A DNA stretch of 64,000 nt from Hanleya hanleyi (GCA_036873755.1 JAVTVY010045404.1:62001-126000); one strand, 5' to 3'. Counted from the stretch's first letter, positions 43,793 to 55,990 are shown. The notes: generated by a model from the sequence alone, not told the origin. Numbers and translations are program-made.

Positions 43793-44400
43793 TACGGAGA
43801 AAGAAAATATTCTAAGCTCAATTTTGCTCCCACAGGAACGAGTAAGAAATACTCTCAACATTAGACAACATGAGTACACATTTTTCGTCTCTTTGAACGT
43901 AACACCAGATGGATCACCGTTTCTCTTACACCGATGCCATGGGCCATGTGGTTACTTCATAATGCCGATATGAATAGCGCCATTGGTGTCACAGGGAAAT
44001 TGTTGGTGTAAAGGATGCTGCCTCGATGACAATAAGTGTTGTGAATAGGAGCTGAACTTATGTCATTAATACGGAAACTGAAGCGATCGTAAACTCAGTT
44101 TTACAAAACTGTGGTCAATGGAATGAGTAGCAAATATTCTTAAAAGGACGAGTTGCGGTAAGATAGCTGGCGGTACTACACTGACCTTCTGTTGTCATGT
44201 CGCTATTATGTGGAAGCTCTGTGACACTGCGCGAAACTGCGGAATCCCTATGTCTAAAAATAAATGACACCGGCTTCGAGGTTAGGCCACAAATTCATGT
44301 GGTTACTGTACATACTGTGGGTGCGGGGGACGTAGCCTTGGGTGTTGCCGATTCACTGTTTCCACAAGCAGATTTGTAGAATCGCTCTCTACATCGTGGG
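43793..44400 (+). pseudogene. Fragments downstream of the ARM pseudogene
   Basis: 43983-44035 (GGTGTCACAGGGAAATTGTT...GATGCTGCCTCGATG) is a diverged repeat of 43428-43478 (GGTATCACATCGGAATTGTT...GAAGCTGCTTCGAAG), so the tail of the ARM region is duplicated on both sides of the F1 insertion. A 60-codon frame at 44197-44379 contains VHTVGAGDVALGVAD, reminiscent of the GAGD motif of ribokinase-family (PfkB) enzymes, but nothing else of that fold is visible and the resemblance may be chance. Confidence 0.3.
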
Positions 44401-44840
44401 AAATCGATCCCAATATATCTATTTCAAGCGCACATTCACCCTGGGCCCATTCAATTTGTGAAACAGACAAATCTCTCGTTTGGTCTGATGGTGGAAGTCT
44501 TACACCCAGTTCGCATTTTACCTTTACAAATGTGGCACTCGTGCTGACAACAGTCTATCACTCTACAACTATATAAATCGGCTTATCTGATGCCTTCAAC
44601 ATCATAGATCTGAGTGAAAATTGACAAATAAAAAACTTCTTGGTTGACTTGAAGGCAGTTATCCAAACACAGGCATACATGTATACTGTGAGACTGCCCG
44701 AATTTGCGCGAGTATTTTTGTCCAACTAGGCCTACATGTATACGTATGAATAATCTATAATTTTAATTGCCAGTGAAGATATTTCTATTATGCATAATTT
44801 GAAGAAAATACGCTCAAGTGTTAATGGACAGGAAAAAAAA
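44401..44840. other. No gene recognised
   Basis: AT-rich, no repeats defined. Confidence 0.45.
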
Positions 44841-44844
44841 TATT

Positions 44845-44935
44845 CATGTGAGCGACATGATTCGAACTCACAAAACTCAACGGTTGTCCACTAAACGTAC
44901 AAAGTTACCACACGGCCACTGTCGTAATCACTCAT
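44845..44935 (-). pseudogene. tRNA-like sequence (SINE head or tRNA pseudogene)
   Basis: On the minus strand GTGGCCGTGTGGT resembles a Ser/Leu-type tRNA A box and GAGTTCGAATC a B box, separated by ~48 bp. T-stem pairing is weak and the acceptor ends do not pair, so it is not a working tRNA. A run of eight T follows ~25 bp after the B box (plus strand AAAAAAAA at 44833-44840), which would terminate RNA polymerase III. Confidence 0.5.
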
Positions 44936-46200
44936 TTCAGTGACGTATTTAGAATTACAACACCTCGTGCGAGGTTGCAAAAAACAACGAATTCATTATT
45001 CAATTTTTATCGAAAAGCACTTCTTGAACCGAGATGAAATTAGTGGAGCATGATTATATAATAACGAAAATAATATCAGAATGAATTTGGTTTGCGAGGT
45101 GTTTGTTTCCGGGATTTAGGAAAATACTATGGGAATTCCGTTCAAAAAGTGAAAACAAAAAACGCGAATTTGCTCGTTTTTACATCCTATTAACATGCAC
45201 ATTATGCATAATACTGAATCGAGTTTTCTAATGTTTTACCAGCTATTATTTGACTTTGAAATATTTAAAGTTGGCAGTTTTGCTGCTGAAATGAAAATTC
45301 TGTTTCTTAGTGTAACACCCAAGGGAGAGAAATCCATCTTACTGCGACTCGTTCTTTGAAACCATCCGTACACGTCTGTTCCCCTTTTGTCGCCTACATT
45401 TTCCCAATCATGGCAACTCTTTCGTCTGTGATATTAACTAAGCTGGAAAAATTTGCCGCTAGAATCGATAAGCTCTTTCAGCAGATGGTTAATTTAATTT
45501 CTGAGAAATTAAACTTAGTAGAATTTGTAAGACAAATTGGTCATAATATGATTCATTTACAAGTATGTGATCACATCTTTCAAGCAAACTAACTAAAAAC
45601 TTAGCGAGATAGTTCCACCTACATACTGACGCAGCCACATGATGGACCCCGTGAGTTCATAACCCAGTTGATATGCAGCCAAAGAACGGTTTCATATATA
45701 TTTGCCACAAATGTCACATCCGTTTATAAGTATTATAATGGAACATTTTTCTTGCACTAGTCGTAGTTAAATGTATTCTGGTATCAGAACAGAATGCATC
45801 AGTTTTCAGGGATATCCGCTTTCTGATGTCCTATTTTTCTGATGTTAGAACCGCAATTTGGGGAGGTTGATTGTCCTGGACTGCTGGGACATTTTTTTAT
45901 GTTTGATAGTGTTTGGCAATCTCGATAATCTCCACCCCTGTGGGTCCACCAATCCCTCTTTCCCGTTTCTTGTAATACTCTAAAGCATTCAGTTAGTCTG
46001 AACTGTTATCATCTATAATCTACATGTATACTAATTGAAAATGCCAACACCATGTTCGCCAATCTGTGCTGAAGGGGGACATAATGTTTGAATATAGATG
46101 TGGTCATTTCATGACAGAAAACCACAGACTAGAGTGGGGGAATGCTTATTAAGCAATACCAATGTTTATACTCGATCAGTTTCAGTGAAATGTCTAATTG
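44936..46200. other. No gene recognised
   Basis: The frame at 45356-45592 has an amphipathic helical look (SSVILTKLEKFAARIDKLFQ) but no known domain. Confidence 0.45.
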
Positions 46201-46620
46201 TTGAAGCGTAATTTATTAACGCTAGCTGGCTTGGGCTTTTTGGGACCTACCCAGGCATGGGGGAGATTTCTCTCCCACACTAATATGTTTTTCTTATGCC
46301 TTGACTAACATTTACCGTCCAAAATGACCACTGTGATGACGTCCTTTTCAAAAAGATGCATTTTTTGATCGATATTTTGGTCAGATTTTTTATATATTTA
46401 TGTCATTTCTTCGCAAAAACTGCAAGATGAATTAGTAAATAATAGTCTAATGTGAAACGGAATAGCTTTTCCCCACTTTTCCTCGCAGCAAAACATAAAT
46501 TTTAAAGATAAATCACTTTTCTGGTACCCCACATGGCGGCCATTTTAAATTTACCCATGCTCCTCTGCTCGAGGAGTCATGCAAATAGGCTCAAAATGAC
46601 CACAGTATGATAGGCTGGTG
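46200..46620 (+). repeat. Family S, copy 1
   Basis: GGCTTTTTGGGACCTACCCA, GTCAGATTTTTTATATATTT, AAATCACTTTTCTGGTACCC, ATGGCGGCCATTTTAAATTT and GCAAATAGGCTCAAAATGAC. Other copies are at 47375-47930 (+), 61070-61310 (+, partial) and, inverted, within 51470-51730 and 54350-54620. Confidence 0.8.
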
Positions 46621-47374
46621 GGTGTCAAATGTCCTTTAGACTCCCTGACCTCTCCCTAGAGAATTCGTTTCTGGGACCATCTAAGTATCGTTCAATTGCT
46701 ATAGATGGACGCACACATGTTATGTTAATGCTTATATTATGTTCCTGGTCCTCAGTGTGTGTGAAACGTCTTTTCCGAAATTTTACTGTCGCAAGTCAAT
46801 CTTCCACTAGTATTTTCTTTCTCAAGTAACTCTCCCTGATCGCATACATGCAGAATATGATTGGTATATTCGAGCTACTATCCGAAAGGTAATCCAACAG
46901 CGCCTTCCGATATCTGTATAGATTAGGACTATTTGAACTGAAGTATCTATTGAACTTGTCAGTAACAGTTTGCTCAACTTTGCAGGATTTTTACGAGATT
47001 TGATTTTTTTTTCCATGATATTGTAATGATTGATTTCGAATTTCATCTATGTTGTCAATTGCTGAACTTTTAGTAGTCCAGATATGGGACAGCACTTGTA
47101 TGATTAGTTAATACACGTCTTTTATGTTCTATATGTTCTATATACGCCTGTATATTGTTGAGTTTACTTTGAATGTTTGGTTTCATTTTTGTGAGCATCG
47201 GTCTGAAATGAAGACATTTGATTTCCTATCGTCTGGTTGACTATTTCATACATTACCAGCAAAGCCATATATCAAAATATAAACTTCTGACCAATATTTG
47301 GAGTTCCTATCAACTATTGCACAAGGACAAGTCTGGCGGGTTACAACTGTATAACTGTGACACTCGTATATCGA
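46621..47374. other. No gene recognised
   Basis: Spacer between two family S copies, no repeat or coding signal defined. Confidence 0.45.
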
Positions 47375-47930
47375 ATGATCTCGACTGGTCTTTTTGGAAC
47401 CTGTCCAGGCCTGGGGGAGTCATTTCTGTCCCTCTTTTCCAGCCTAAACATTTTTCTTACCACTTGAGCTAGGGAGTCGGAACTTTCCACATTATATCCT
47501 TGGGTAAAGCTCTGCAAGATAATGTGAAAATGATCGTCGCTATATAGCTGAAATATTGCTGAACGCGGCATTAAACCTTAATTCTCTCTCTTTCTCTCTC
47601 CTAAAACTCCCAGATGGGCGCTTTGATGTCGTCAACGTAAGGTCGTTTTCAAACAAGTCGTTTTTTGGTAGATTTTTCGGTCATAGTTTTCGAATTTTTT
47701 ATTGAGGCAATTTCTCCAACATAACTGCATGATAAATTATTAAATATTAATTTGATGTGAAATAAAATAGGTTTGTCCAAGTTTCCTCACGGAAAAGCAG
47801 AAATAAAAAAAATCACTTTTCTGATACCCTAAATGGCCGCCATCATGAATTTACCCATGACCCTCTGCTCGGGGTATGCAAATGGGTTCAAAATGACCAA
47901 TATGATAAGCTACAAAGTCACGGAGTACCA
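47375..47930 (+). repeat. Family S, copy 2
   Basis: GGTCTTTTTGGAACCTGTCC, AAATCACTTTTCTGATACCC, ATGGCCGCCATCATGAATTT, CCTCTGCTCGGGGTATGCAA. It is interrupted by a SINE-type tail at 47545-47605. Confidence 0.8.
47545..47605 (+). mobile_element. SINE 3' tail (gastropod-type motif)
   Basis: ATATAGCTGAAATATTGCTG-AACGCGGCATTAAACC followed by CTCTCT repeats. It matches the minus-strand end of the 5S-derived SINE (2780-2835: TGGCTGAAACATTGTTGAAA and CGTTAAATC then CACT repeats). Confidence 0.65.
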
Positions 47931-49917
47931 GCTAGCAATTTGTTGTCGTTCCGGGGATAGAGTCAAAAGTTTGGCAGGGGCCCATAATGGCTCCCCAGAC
48001 TAGTAGGGCTAACATAATGAAAAAAATGGGAGACACGTAACATATTCAGGGCCAACCAGAATTGTAAGCACTCAAACAAAATATAGTTGAGTGATCACAC
48101 GCGTTGTGGAAGCTAGAATCACTTTTAGTTCTCGCTGGTTGAATGCATGTCAATGAAAGTAAGGTTTTTGGCGATATCCATGACAATGATAGAATTATTC
48201 CATCAAGAAAAAAAATTGAGAGACGTCACTGGGCAATATGTAAGGAATGTGTTCTACCTGAAACATATCCTAGTGTTTCTGGACTACGTTAGCTAGAGCT
48301 GGCGAAGTCCTATGCAATACACATTCTCTTTCTCCTTGTTCTCCAGACTTTTGTTATGTACATGCAGTTCGTTAACTTTTCGAAACATAGACCGATTTCT
48401 CTCAAAATTCACCAGGATAACTAGGACGTCAAGCAGATACCGCATACCAAAATGAAGGTCAAAGTTCATGGTCACTTTGACATAAAAATCAATAAATCAT
48501 CGAATTTCATTTTTTGTTTGTTTTAATGGATACATCAGTGTGAGGAGATATGGGGCATTCCATGAAACGAGGGTGCCAAAGTGTGACATGCACACGAATT
48601 CTGAAAAGATGTCAATTCATGGCTGCACAAAGTCAGGGATAATATTGATATACAGAGATTAGGGGAAATATATATATTAAAAAGAAAAAGAAGATAATAT
48701 TCCACAATTTGGAAGGAGCATAAAATAATGAAGTTGCGCGTGTAACGAGGACACCAAACCATATGCAAAATTCACCATGTAATACGTTAATTTAAGTGTC
48801 AAACAGAATGAAAATATGATCAAAATGTTAGAAAAGTAAATCTCAAAGGTTCTTTGGAGTTGCTTAGAATGTACATGTACCACGGCACCAATCAAGTGGG
48901 GCGTGTAACAGGGACACAAAAATGGATTCGCGCCCATTCGCATACATCATGTGCAGTCACTATATTATGTCGCCATCAAACTGATCGTGGCAGATTGAAC
49001 ATTTTATATGTAAGACTAGCCTTAATTTGTCTTTCTTTCTTCTGGAATCAACATTTGTTTGCCACAAATGTAACGAAGTGGCAAAGGTAACTATTGAGGA
49101 CGCGAAATAGCACGATACTACTTACCCGCTATTTTATGCTGCGTCATCATACGGCCCTACCCTAAAATGGCTCGACCAGTCATGTCACAAATACTGGATT
49201 CCATTGCTGCACATTGTAATTCATGCCAAACAAAATAAGTGAAATGCAGGCCGAGGATGGTGAAGGTAACCACATGAAAGTGGACACGAAGCGAGACATA
49301 AAAGTATATTCCAACTACAGCTATTAAGGACCCATCGAAATCCTGTCATATTTGGATCGATAATAGACAAGATTAGTCCGACTCAAGAATAGATTTGAAT
49401 GATCACTGAATGACCTTTCTTGGTGACAGGTAAGAGGTAAGGTAAGTAACAAAAGAAGACACCATGCGCTACACGCGCTACCTGAATTTTGAGGGTTTCA
49501 TGCCTCTAGAACCTGCATTTAATGGTGACTGATATAAAATAAACTGAAATTAAAAGAGCCAGATCGATACTTAAAAGTTTGCAATTCATGCACACTTTGC
49601 AAACAAAGGCATCAGTTTGCAATGTCACATTTTTGGGGTCCGTGGGTGTTCTCATATGCTGACACCGATGGTCCTCCGAAAGTAATGGATGTACATGTAA
49701 CTAAGATGTTATCTTACGTATATCTACTTGTATCTGGCATTAAATAGAAATGAATGTCTTTCAAATTTGTGTAATATTTTAGGAAATTCATTGGTTTTAA
49801 ATTTGAGTGTTTAGTGGTGACCCCATTTTACGGAATGACCCATATGCTAGGTATTGGAATTATCAAAGGTCATATATGCTGAATGTCAACGTCACAGTGC
49901 TCCCCCTTGACAGAAAA
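47931..49917. other. ~2 kb without a recognised gene
   Basis: 48170-48300 is a diverged relative of 19545-19670. Between 48555 and 49100 a loosely repeated block (CGTGTAACRRGGACACMAA, near 48560, 48740, 48903) recurs at ~170-190 bp. Frames here have no recognised motifs. Confidence 0.45.
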
Positions 49918-50163
49918 TTACTGAAAACATGGCTGTTCCGTTACTCTAATACTATGATGTAGATTGTTATCAAACGTCAGACGAGTACAGAAGCGCTCGT
50001 AACCTCCATGACGTCCACACATCGGCATGATCTCCACAGAGACGCCTTCGTTATGAATTCCAAGATTTCCTGTGGTATTCAATGACCGATTGCTCGACTG
50101 AGCTTCGTCCCAGAGCCTAGTAGGGAGGACAGGATCGGATGGCTTTGCTTTCCAGATGACCAT
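49918..50163 (-). CDS. Hypothetical short frame, possible exon
   Basis: The 81-codon frame starts at ATG (50163) immediately after an in-frame TAA and ends in TAA. It is hydrophilic, with balanced codon use and residues such as PVLPTRLWDEAQSSN and MPMCGRHGGYERFCTRLTFD, more protein-like than neighbouring frames. No family is recognised. It lies just upstream (plus-strand sense) of a family H copy, so it may be a remnant of a mobile element or an isolated exon. Confidence 0.25.
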   Translation of the reverse strand: MVIWKAKPSDPVLPTRLWDEAQSSNRSLNTTGNLGIHNEGVSVEIMPMCGRHGGYERFCTRLTFDNNLHHSIRVTEQPCFQ

Positions 50164-50404
50164 TTAGTGACTGTATGAAACCTCAGGTCAACGTTGTCTC
50201 AGACTTAGATACGCTATATTTGCCGTGCAGGTTCTCAAATACGTTTGGTCTTCATGTGTATTCCAGTAATTTTGAAATAGAATTATAACGACATACCGTA
50301 CATGTTTGATAAGCCTTGCAAAAAAATAAATAAGTATTTTATTGCAACTTCATTGGTTTGTTCGTGGTCGCGACATCCACACACCCACGGATATTACATT
50401 TGAG

Positions 50405-50750
50405 ATAAGTTACAAGCGTCTGGTCCGTCATTCATAATTCAGCCGTCGTCCATTAGAGAATATCCGCGTCCATAATCCAAAGACCTATTCCATATTCCAT
50501 ATAACAGTAATAGCACCAAATTCAAAAAGACAATCATAGTATACATAAACATAGGCTTGTTTCCTGCAAGAGAGAAGCGGTCAACAGTTTTCAATGATGC
50601 CGGCAAGACATCATGATGTTCCAAAAATATCAAATCCGTATCGCTGATCAGTATTCTTAATCCATAATATCCGTTGTAAAGTCGTCATCTAAAGAATGAT
50701 GTATCTCAGTCACGCTTTGATTGTGAGCGTAATCGCTGATAATATACCAA
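50405..50750 (-). repeat. Family H, copy 3
   Basis: Reverse complement of about 34786-35104 (AATATCCGCGTCCATAATCC, TCCTGCAAGAGAGAAGCGGT, CAGTCACGCTTTGATTGTGA). It carries the best-preserved hydrophobic frame (50439-50633, minus), open from LEHHDVLPASLKTVDRFSLA through the transmembrane-like stretch to YGRGYSLMDDG. Confidence 0.85.
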
Positions 50751-51079
50751 TGACCATACATATGGTGAAATAATAGGAGCGTATAACATTTCGTTCTCTT
50801 TGTGGGGCTTTGCAGATGGAAGCGATACCATCTTGGCAGCTAGACAATTCGACGGAACTGGACGAATCCACAATGATTTAAGACCTCCTGTGAGCGCATA
50901 GCTTTAGACCAATTATAGGGTCAAATTATCATTTCCGAAAGGGTCGTTCCTTGTAAATTTTGTAGACGTTACTAATATGTCAATGACATTAGACCTGTGC
51001 TAAATAATGTGCTATAATTTGTCGAAATAAACACGTCAAACGCATGTAAATATATCTAGGGGCGGGATGGTAGAATATG

Positions 51080-51800
51080 CGAGATTTTTTTTCAATATCT
51101 CACAAATTACGGATTTGAAGGCAAAAATCGGAAGATTGCAACAACTGGAGACCAAGAAGGCTACTAAATCTTGATGGCCAGATATGCTCGTCAATTAGCT
51201 ATAGCAAACTGAATTCGCAAAGTAATAAGTGTAATACAAAATGGGTTTATTATGAAGACAAATAGGTTGCCTCGCATGTCCAATTTGTATCATTTCATCT
51301 ACAAGTTCTTCGAAAATCTGTTCGGAAAAAAGCGGCAGCTTATAGGGAATGCAGATTCATAGATCGGGGCGGGGGCTACAAAACTTTCTCCTCTATATCA
51401 GGAACTAGTGAAACTTGAGAGCTGACACTCTGTGACTCTGTAGTGTATCATAATGGGGTCATTTAGAGCCTGTTTTCATAAAACCTCGAGAAGATGATGC
51501 ATGGGTAAATTTAAAATGGCGAACAGAAAAGTGATGTTTTCTTCATTTTCCCTCAAAATTCGTGCTTTTCTGCTAGGACAAGTTGGTCAAAGCTATATTA
51601 ATTTATCAGGCAGTGCTTGCGAAGAAAACACATAAATAAAAAAATAAAACCTTACCGAAAAATCGTCCAAAAACCCCTTTTTGAAACGCCATCATGGCGG
51701 TCATCTTAGATTTGTTGCATTTTCTCGTAGAGGTTGACCTACGGGTTTAGTGTGGTAAGTTCCAGCCCCTAGCCCAATGGGTGAGGAAATATTCGTAACA
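51080..51800 (+). repeat. Segmental duplication, copy 1
   Basis: Matches 53190-54720: AACTGGAGACC.AGAAGGCTA, TTGATGGCCAGATATGCTCG, AAATGGGTTTATTATGAAGA, CATAGATCGGGGCGGGG, AACTTGAGAGCTGACACTCT, AAAAGTGATGTTTTCNTCAT and GTTGCATTTTCTNGTAGAGG. Copy 1 lacks 134 bp (53392-53525 in copy 2) and the MITE. The first 250 bp are L1-like reverse transcriptase, the last 300 bp inverted family S. Confidence 0.85.
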
Positions 51801-52733
51801 GGGAAAGCCCAACTGTTAAATGTGGTTGTTACGCATAAACACGCTCCTTTGAAATAATTTATGGAAGTGGTAGTCATGAAGACTCTATAAAACTGTTTTC
51901 CGCTGTGTTTTTCGTCATATCATATGCATTTTCCTGTTTCAGATTGTGAGGCAAAATTGTTATCGTAAAAGAGATATATAGCTTCAATGAATTCTGCTAG
52001 TGAATAACATTAGTGTCATAATGATATATTTCAGATGATATTTTTAATAAGTATATAATGTGAACTTAGACAGTATTTGTTCTAGTGAATGATCTGGGTG
52101 AAAGTACAGGGTTCTGGAACAAGATTATTGAATTTTATTTGTGGGGGGGGGGGGAGGGGGGAGAACATGGCTTCAGGGCCAATTTCTCGGAGTATTCAAT
52201 TAGAAATGTGCAAGATTTTATCACTTCATCACAAAGCTGAATAGCCTGTGAATTCCCTTATGGCCAGCACAACACTCAGTAATGGTAACAGAGCTAGCTG
52301 CTGAAAGACTCATATTCACATCGTGATAAAATAATATCGGTCAGTGACATCATGATGTTTTGTTAGCATCATTGGAAACTATCGTGGGTTTGGTATTGCC
52401 CGCAGATCGGATCACACTTGAATTACACTAACGTGCGACATAAACATTTCAAACAGAGAAAATGAATATGAGAAATTCTTCACTCAATTTCTAAACTCTG
52501 ACCATTAAAGAAGCAGTGATGGAGTGCTATTCCTCTGGGGATATTGAAGACTATATTCTGTGGCTTTAACAATGAATGCACTGATAGTTTTAAAATTAGA
52601 ACTGTGAGTACTAGAAATTAGAAGAAATTTTAAATCTAGACAAATAGGCAAAGACAAAATTAGAATGAAAGGTACATCAGCAAGTCACTAGGTGCAGCTT
52701 CGCTCAAACTTGAGGCTATAAGATTTAAACGAG
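51801..52733. other. No gene recognised
   Basis: Contains a G-rich run at 52141-52165 and a small family H fragment at ~52345-52385 (CATCATGATGTTTTGTTAGC, ATCATTGGAAACT). Confidence 0.5.
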
Positions 52734-53390
52734 GGTATTGTCATTAAATCCAAAGTAAACTGGTATGACAATGGAGAGAAACGTTCGTCATATTTTTGCC
52801 ATTTGGAAAAAAAGGATCAGATTCTGAAAACACTATCGGAAGTTGAAAGGAAGGATGGAATCCACATTTTTATACGTCTGATATTCTGGCGGAATTGAAA
52901 TCTATTTACTCTTAACAATTATACTTGAACAATACACAAGAAGGTCGGACAGAATGGTCTATAATGCAACGTTATCGGAATAGGAAAAATGTCATATGAG
53001 AGTGCACTCTCGTATAGACAATGCCGTGAAGCATTAGACCATATGAAAACGAATAAAACCCCGGTTAAGATGGCCTCCCAGTTGAAATTTATACCAAATT
53101 TGGATACAGAATTGGTCCTTTCTCCTCGTGTATTTGATTTTCAGCACAAATCCCTCTCAGTATTTCAACGGCAAGATATTTTTACATCTATACCGAAAGA
53201 AGGCAAATATCGGAAAATTGTAACAACTGGAGACCGAGAAGGCTACTAAATCTTGATGGCCAGATATGCTCGTCAATAGCTACAGCAACACTGAATTCGC
53301 AAAGAAATAAGTGAAATGCAAAATGGGTTTATTATGAAGACAAAGAGGTTGCCTCTGTCCAATTTGTATCACTTCATCTACAAGTTCTTC
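52734..53390 (+). pseudogene. L1-like LINE ORF2 fragment (endonuclease-RT linker and RT start)
   Basis: Three pieces in different frames follow the order of an L1-type ORF2. First GIVIKSKVNWYDNGEKRSSY...CHLEKKDQI (52734-52898), the conserved W-x-x-x-G-E-K...YF..LEK block. Then CREALDHMKTNKTP (53020-53063), immediately continued in another frame by DGLPVEIYTKFGYRIGPF (the N-K-x-P-G-x-D-G-x-x-x-E-x-Y motif). Then NNWRPRRLLNLDGQI (the NWRPI.LLN.D.KI motif, ~53222-53265) and QNGFI (~53320). Frameshifts and stops make it non-functional. The last part is duplicated at 51080-51310. Confidence 0.8.
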
Positions 53391-54720
53391 ATAATTCGAG
53401 AGTCATATTCTGTTAATTAATTTGTTAACCTTAGTTGTTTTTCAACTAATTGTATTGATTTGGTTTGCTTTAAGAAGTGTGGTCAGCAGTATTTTGGCAG
53501 CACGATATCTTAGTGTAAATGGTCACGGAAAATCTGTTCGGAAAAAGCGGTTGCTTAAAGGGAAAGCAGACCATAGATCGGGGCGGGGAGCTATCAAACT
53601 TTCTGCTCTGTCAGTGCGGTACAACTCCAAAACGGGGAACGTTCCCAAATTGGGAAATATATTTCCTGAACAGGAAAACTTTCCAAAACAGGGAACATTC
53701 CCAAATTGGGAAACATATTTCCTCAATCTTTGGCAAATATGGTTGTTCATTCATAAAATGCAAACAACACAAATATTATACTCAAATGTTCTCTAAATAA
53801 GTAAGTTCACTGTTTCATTATACAGAATAATTATTTGTTCTTATTGTGGTTTCAATTGATCGATAGCCCACAGTATCGCTGACCAATTTTTCCATTTCAG
53901 GAAACCATCATATTCAGACTGGAATATCTCGGGTTAACAATGACTAACGATCAAGACACTGATCATGTGATAGCAGGGTCAAAGTGAGCTATCTTTCTGT
54001 GGATAGTCAATGCACAGAGAAGTGCAGTGACTGAGAAAATTAGGATCCAAATTTCACAATAGCATTATTTGGACAATTGAAACCATAATGAGAAAAAATA
54101 ATTATTCTGTATTATGACACAATACAAACTTGTTTATTTAGATGACATTTGAGTATAATATTTGTGTTGTTTGCAATTTGTGAATGAACAAATATATCTG
54201 CCAAAGTTCTCCAGTTCAGGAAATATGTTTCCCAATTCGGGAATGTTCCCCGTTTTGGAGTTGTACCGTACTGTCTGTATCCGAAACGAGAGAAACTTGA
54301 GAGCTGACACTCTGTGACTTTGTAGTTTATCATATTGGGGTGATTTAGAGCCTATCTGCATAAAACCCCGAGAAGATGATGCATGGGTAAATTCAACACC
54401 TTGAACAGAAAAGTGATGTTTTCGTCATTTTCCTTCAACATTCATGCTTTTCTGCTAGGACAAGTTGACCAAAGCTATATTAATTTATCATGCAGTTTTT
54501 TCTTAGAAAATCCACAAATAAAAAAAAACTGTAAAACCTTCCGAAAAATGATCCAAAAACTCCTTTTTGAAACGTCATCATGGCGGTCATCTTAGACTTG
54601 TTGCATTTTCTTGTAGAGGTTGACCTATGGGTATAATGTGGCAAGTTTCAACCCCTAGCCCAATGGATGAGGAAATATTCAGGAGGGAGGGGGCGAGATG
54701 GCCCCCTGCCCTGGACAGGT
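53190..54720 (+). repeat. Segmental duplication, copy 2
   Basis: Homologous to 51080-51800 but interrupted at 53612 by a MITE. The composition (LINE piece plus inverted family S piece) in the same order in both copies shows that a composite segment was duplicated, not two separate insertions. Confidence 0.85.
53612..54273. mobile_element. 662 bp MITE with long terminal inverted repeats
   Basis: Starts CAGTGCGGTACAACTCC and ends GGAGTTGTACCGTACTG; arms of ~250 bp (53612-53862) and ~200 bp (54073-54273) are inverted copies (GGGAAACATATTTCC, AACAACACAAATATTATACT, CAGAATAATTATTT). The left arm has an internal ~54 bp tandem duplication. TCTGT flanks both sides (53607-53611 and 54274-54278), a 5 bp target duplication, and the other copy of the segmental duplication (~51392-51412) shows the empty site. 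No coding capacity. Superfamily is not assigned. Confidence 0.9.
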
Positions 54721-55862
54721 CCCAAATCACCCAAGTCTGATAGGGTTAACAAGAGCCATGCAAGCAGTGTAGTCATTTTGGGGGAATTATTGCTCTGCCA
54801 TTTCAAGAAATGTTCAGATGTCAAATGAATGTGACAAAAATTCCTACGGAAGAACTATATAGCAAAGGACAAATACCGTATAGACACATTCAGTCGTTTG
54901 AAACCTTATGGGACAGGATTTCTTTATGTATGTGGCATTTACCTGATCAATGGAGCAGAAGTGCAATTATACCAATCACGTGCCCTGACAATATACAAGT
55001 GTTTAACCTGGAAGATTTATAGCGAAGACAATACGGCCACGTGACTACCTTAATGTTACCAGTATTGCATTGTCAGGAAATTGAATGGGTGGATTTGGAA
55101 GGGGTTACCCGAATCGAACGAAGTATTGCTTTTACAGATTTATCAGGAGACACACGTATACGAGCAAGCTGTGAAATAATCTGTATACGTCCTTATATAA
55201 GGGTCCATTTGTTCAAAGTCGGACTGGGGTGCATTCGAAGTTTCGGACGAGGGGACAAAATCCGTGCATTTGGAAATTCACTTCGAGCCGTAAAGGATTC
55301 ACAAGTGAGTACGATGGACGAATATAGCTAACGAATTGAGGCGGAAAACATAACCGATGTTTACTTATGTTCGTCCTCTCACAGATAACAAGCCTCAGAT
55401 ATATCTAACAGATAAAATATTTCTGTATCATCGCTGGTACTTCGCGTTACAGATTTCGTTACTTCGGGATATATTAGGACTACTAACGAATTGAAACAAC
55501 ACTTTATATGGCTATATAAGTGAGTTAGTAACGGTTCGTGCCGTTCTATCAATAGTTATGACAACAATTGTGAATATATACATGTAGGCTTCCTATGGCA
55601 AAACGCTCATTTCCGTTGATATCTTTCCACGACAAGCGGTATGGACTCTTCAGGTGAAGATCGTTGTAATTAGGCCCATACTCCTTAACTCGACTAGACT
55701 CCCCCACCAAACTTTCCACGCTATCCCCGAAAACTAACAGACGACACACCGCGACTTGTTTGTCTAAATATCCGCAATGCGGGTGTGAATTATAAGATGC
55801 AATTTCGTCGTTTTTTTCCAAAATGCTTGCATTGTTGTCACCTGTCGGAGGACAGTTATACA
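54721..55862. other. No gene recognised
   Basis: Contains frames at 54810-55022 and 55041-55331 that lack known domains. 55695-55735 resembles 17025-17060. Confidence 0.4.
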
Positions 55863-55990
55863 TGGCGTGATTTCTGTAATACCTTGCGGTTTCGGGCGTA
55901 ATTTTTGCAATACCTTGGGTATACTGGGCATGATTTTTAAAAAAACTTGTGGTTACCACACGGTATTGGGTGATTTCGTCAATCCTTGAA
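55863..55990 (-). repeat. ~30 bp minisatellite, four units
   Basis: Units such as GGCGTGATTTCTGTAATACC and GGGCGTAATTTTTGCAATAC recur with TTGNGGTTT linkers. The minus-strand 136-codon frame 55549-55959 begins in this repeat and is probably spurious. Confidence 0.65.

Noticed and set aside
44197..44379. Ribokinase-family GAGD motif
   Set aside because: Only a ~10-residue resemblance; no other part of the fold is present, so it is not called as a gene.
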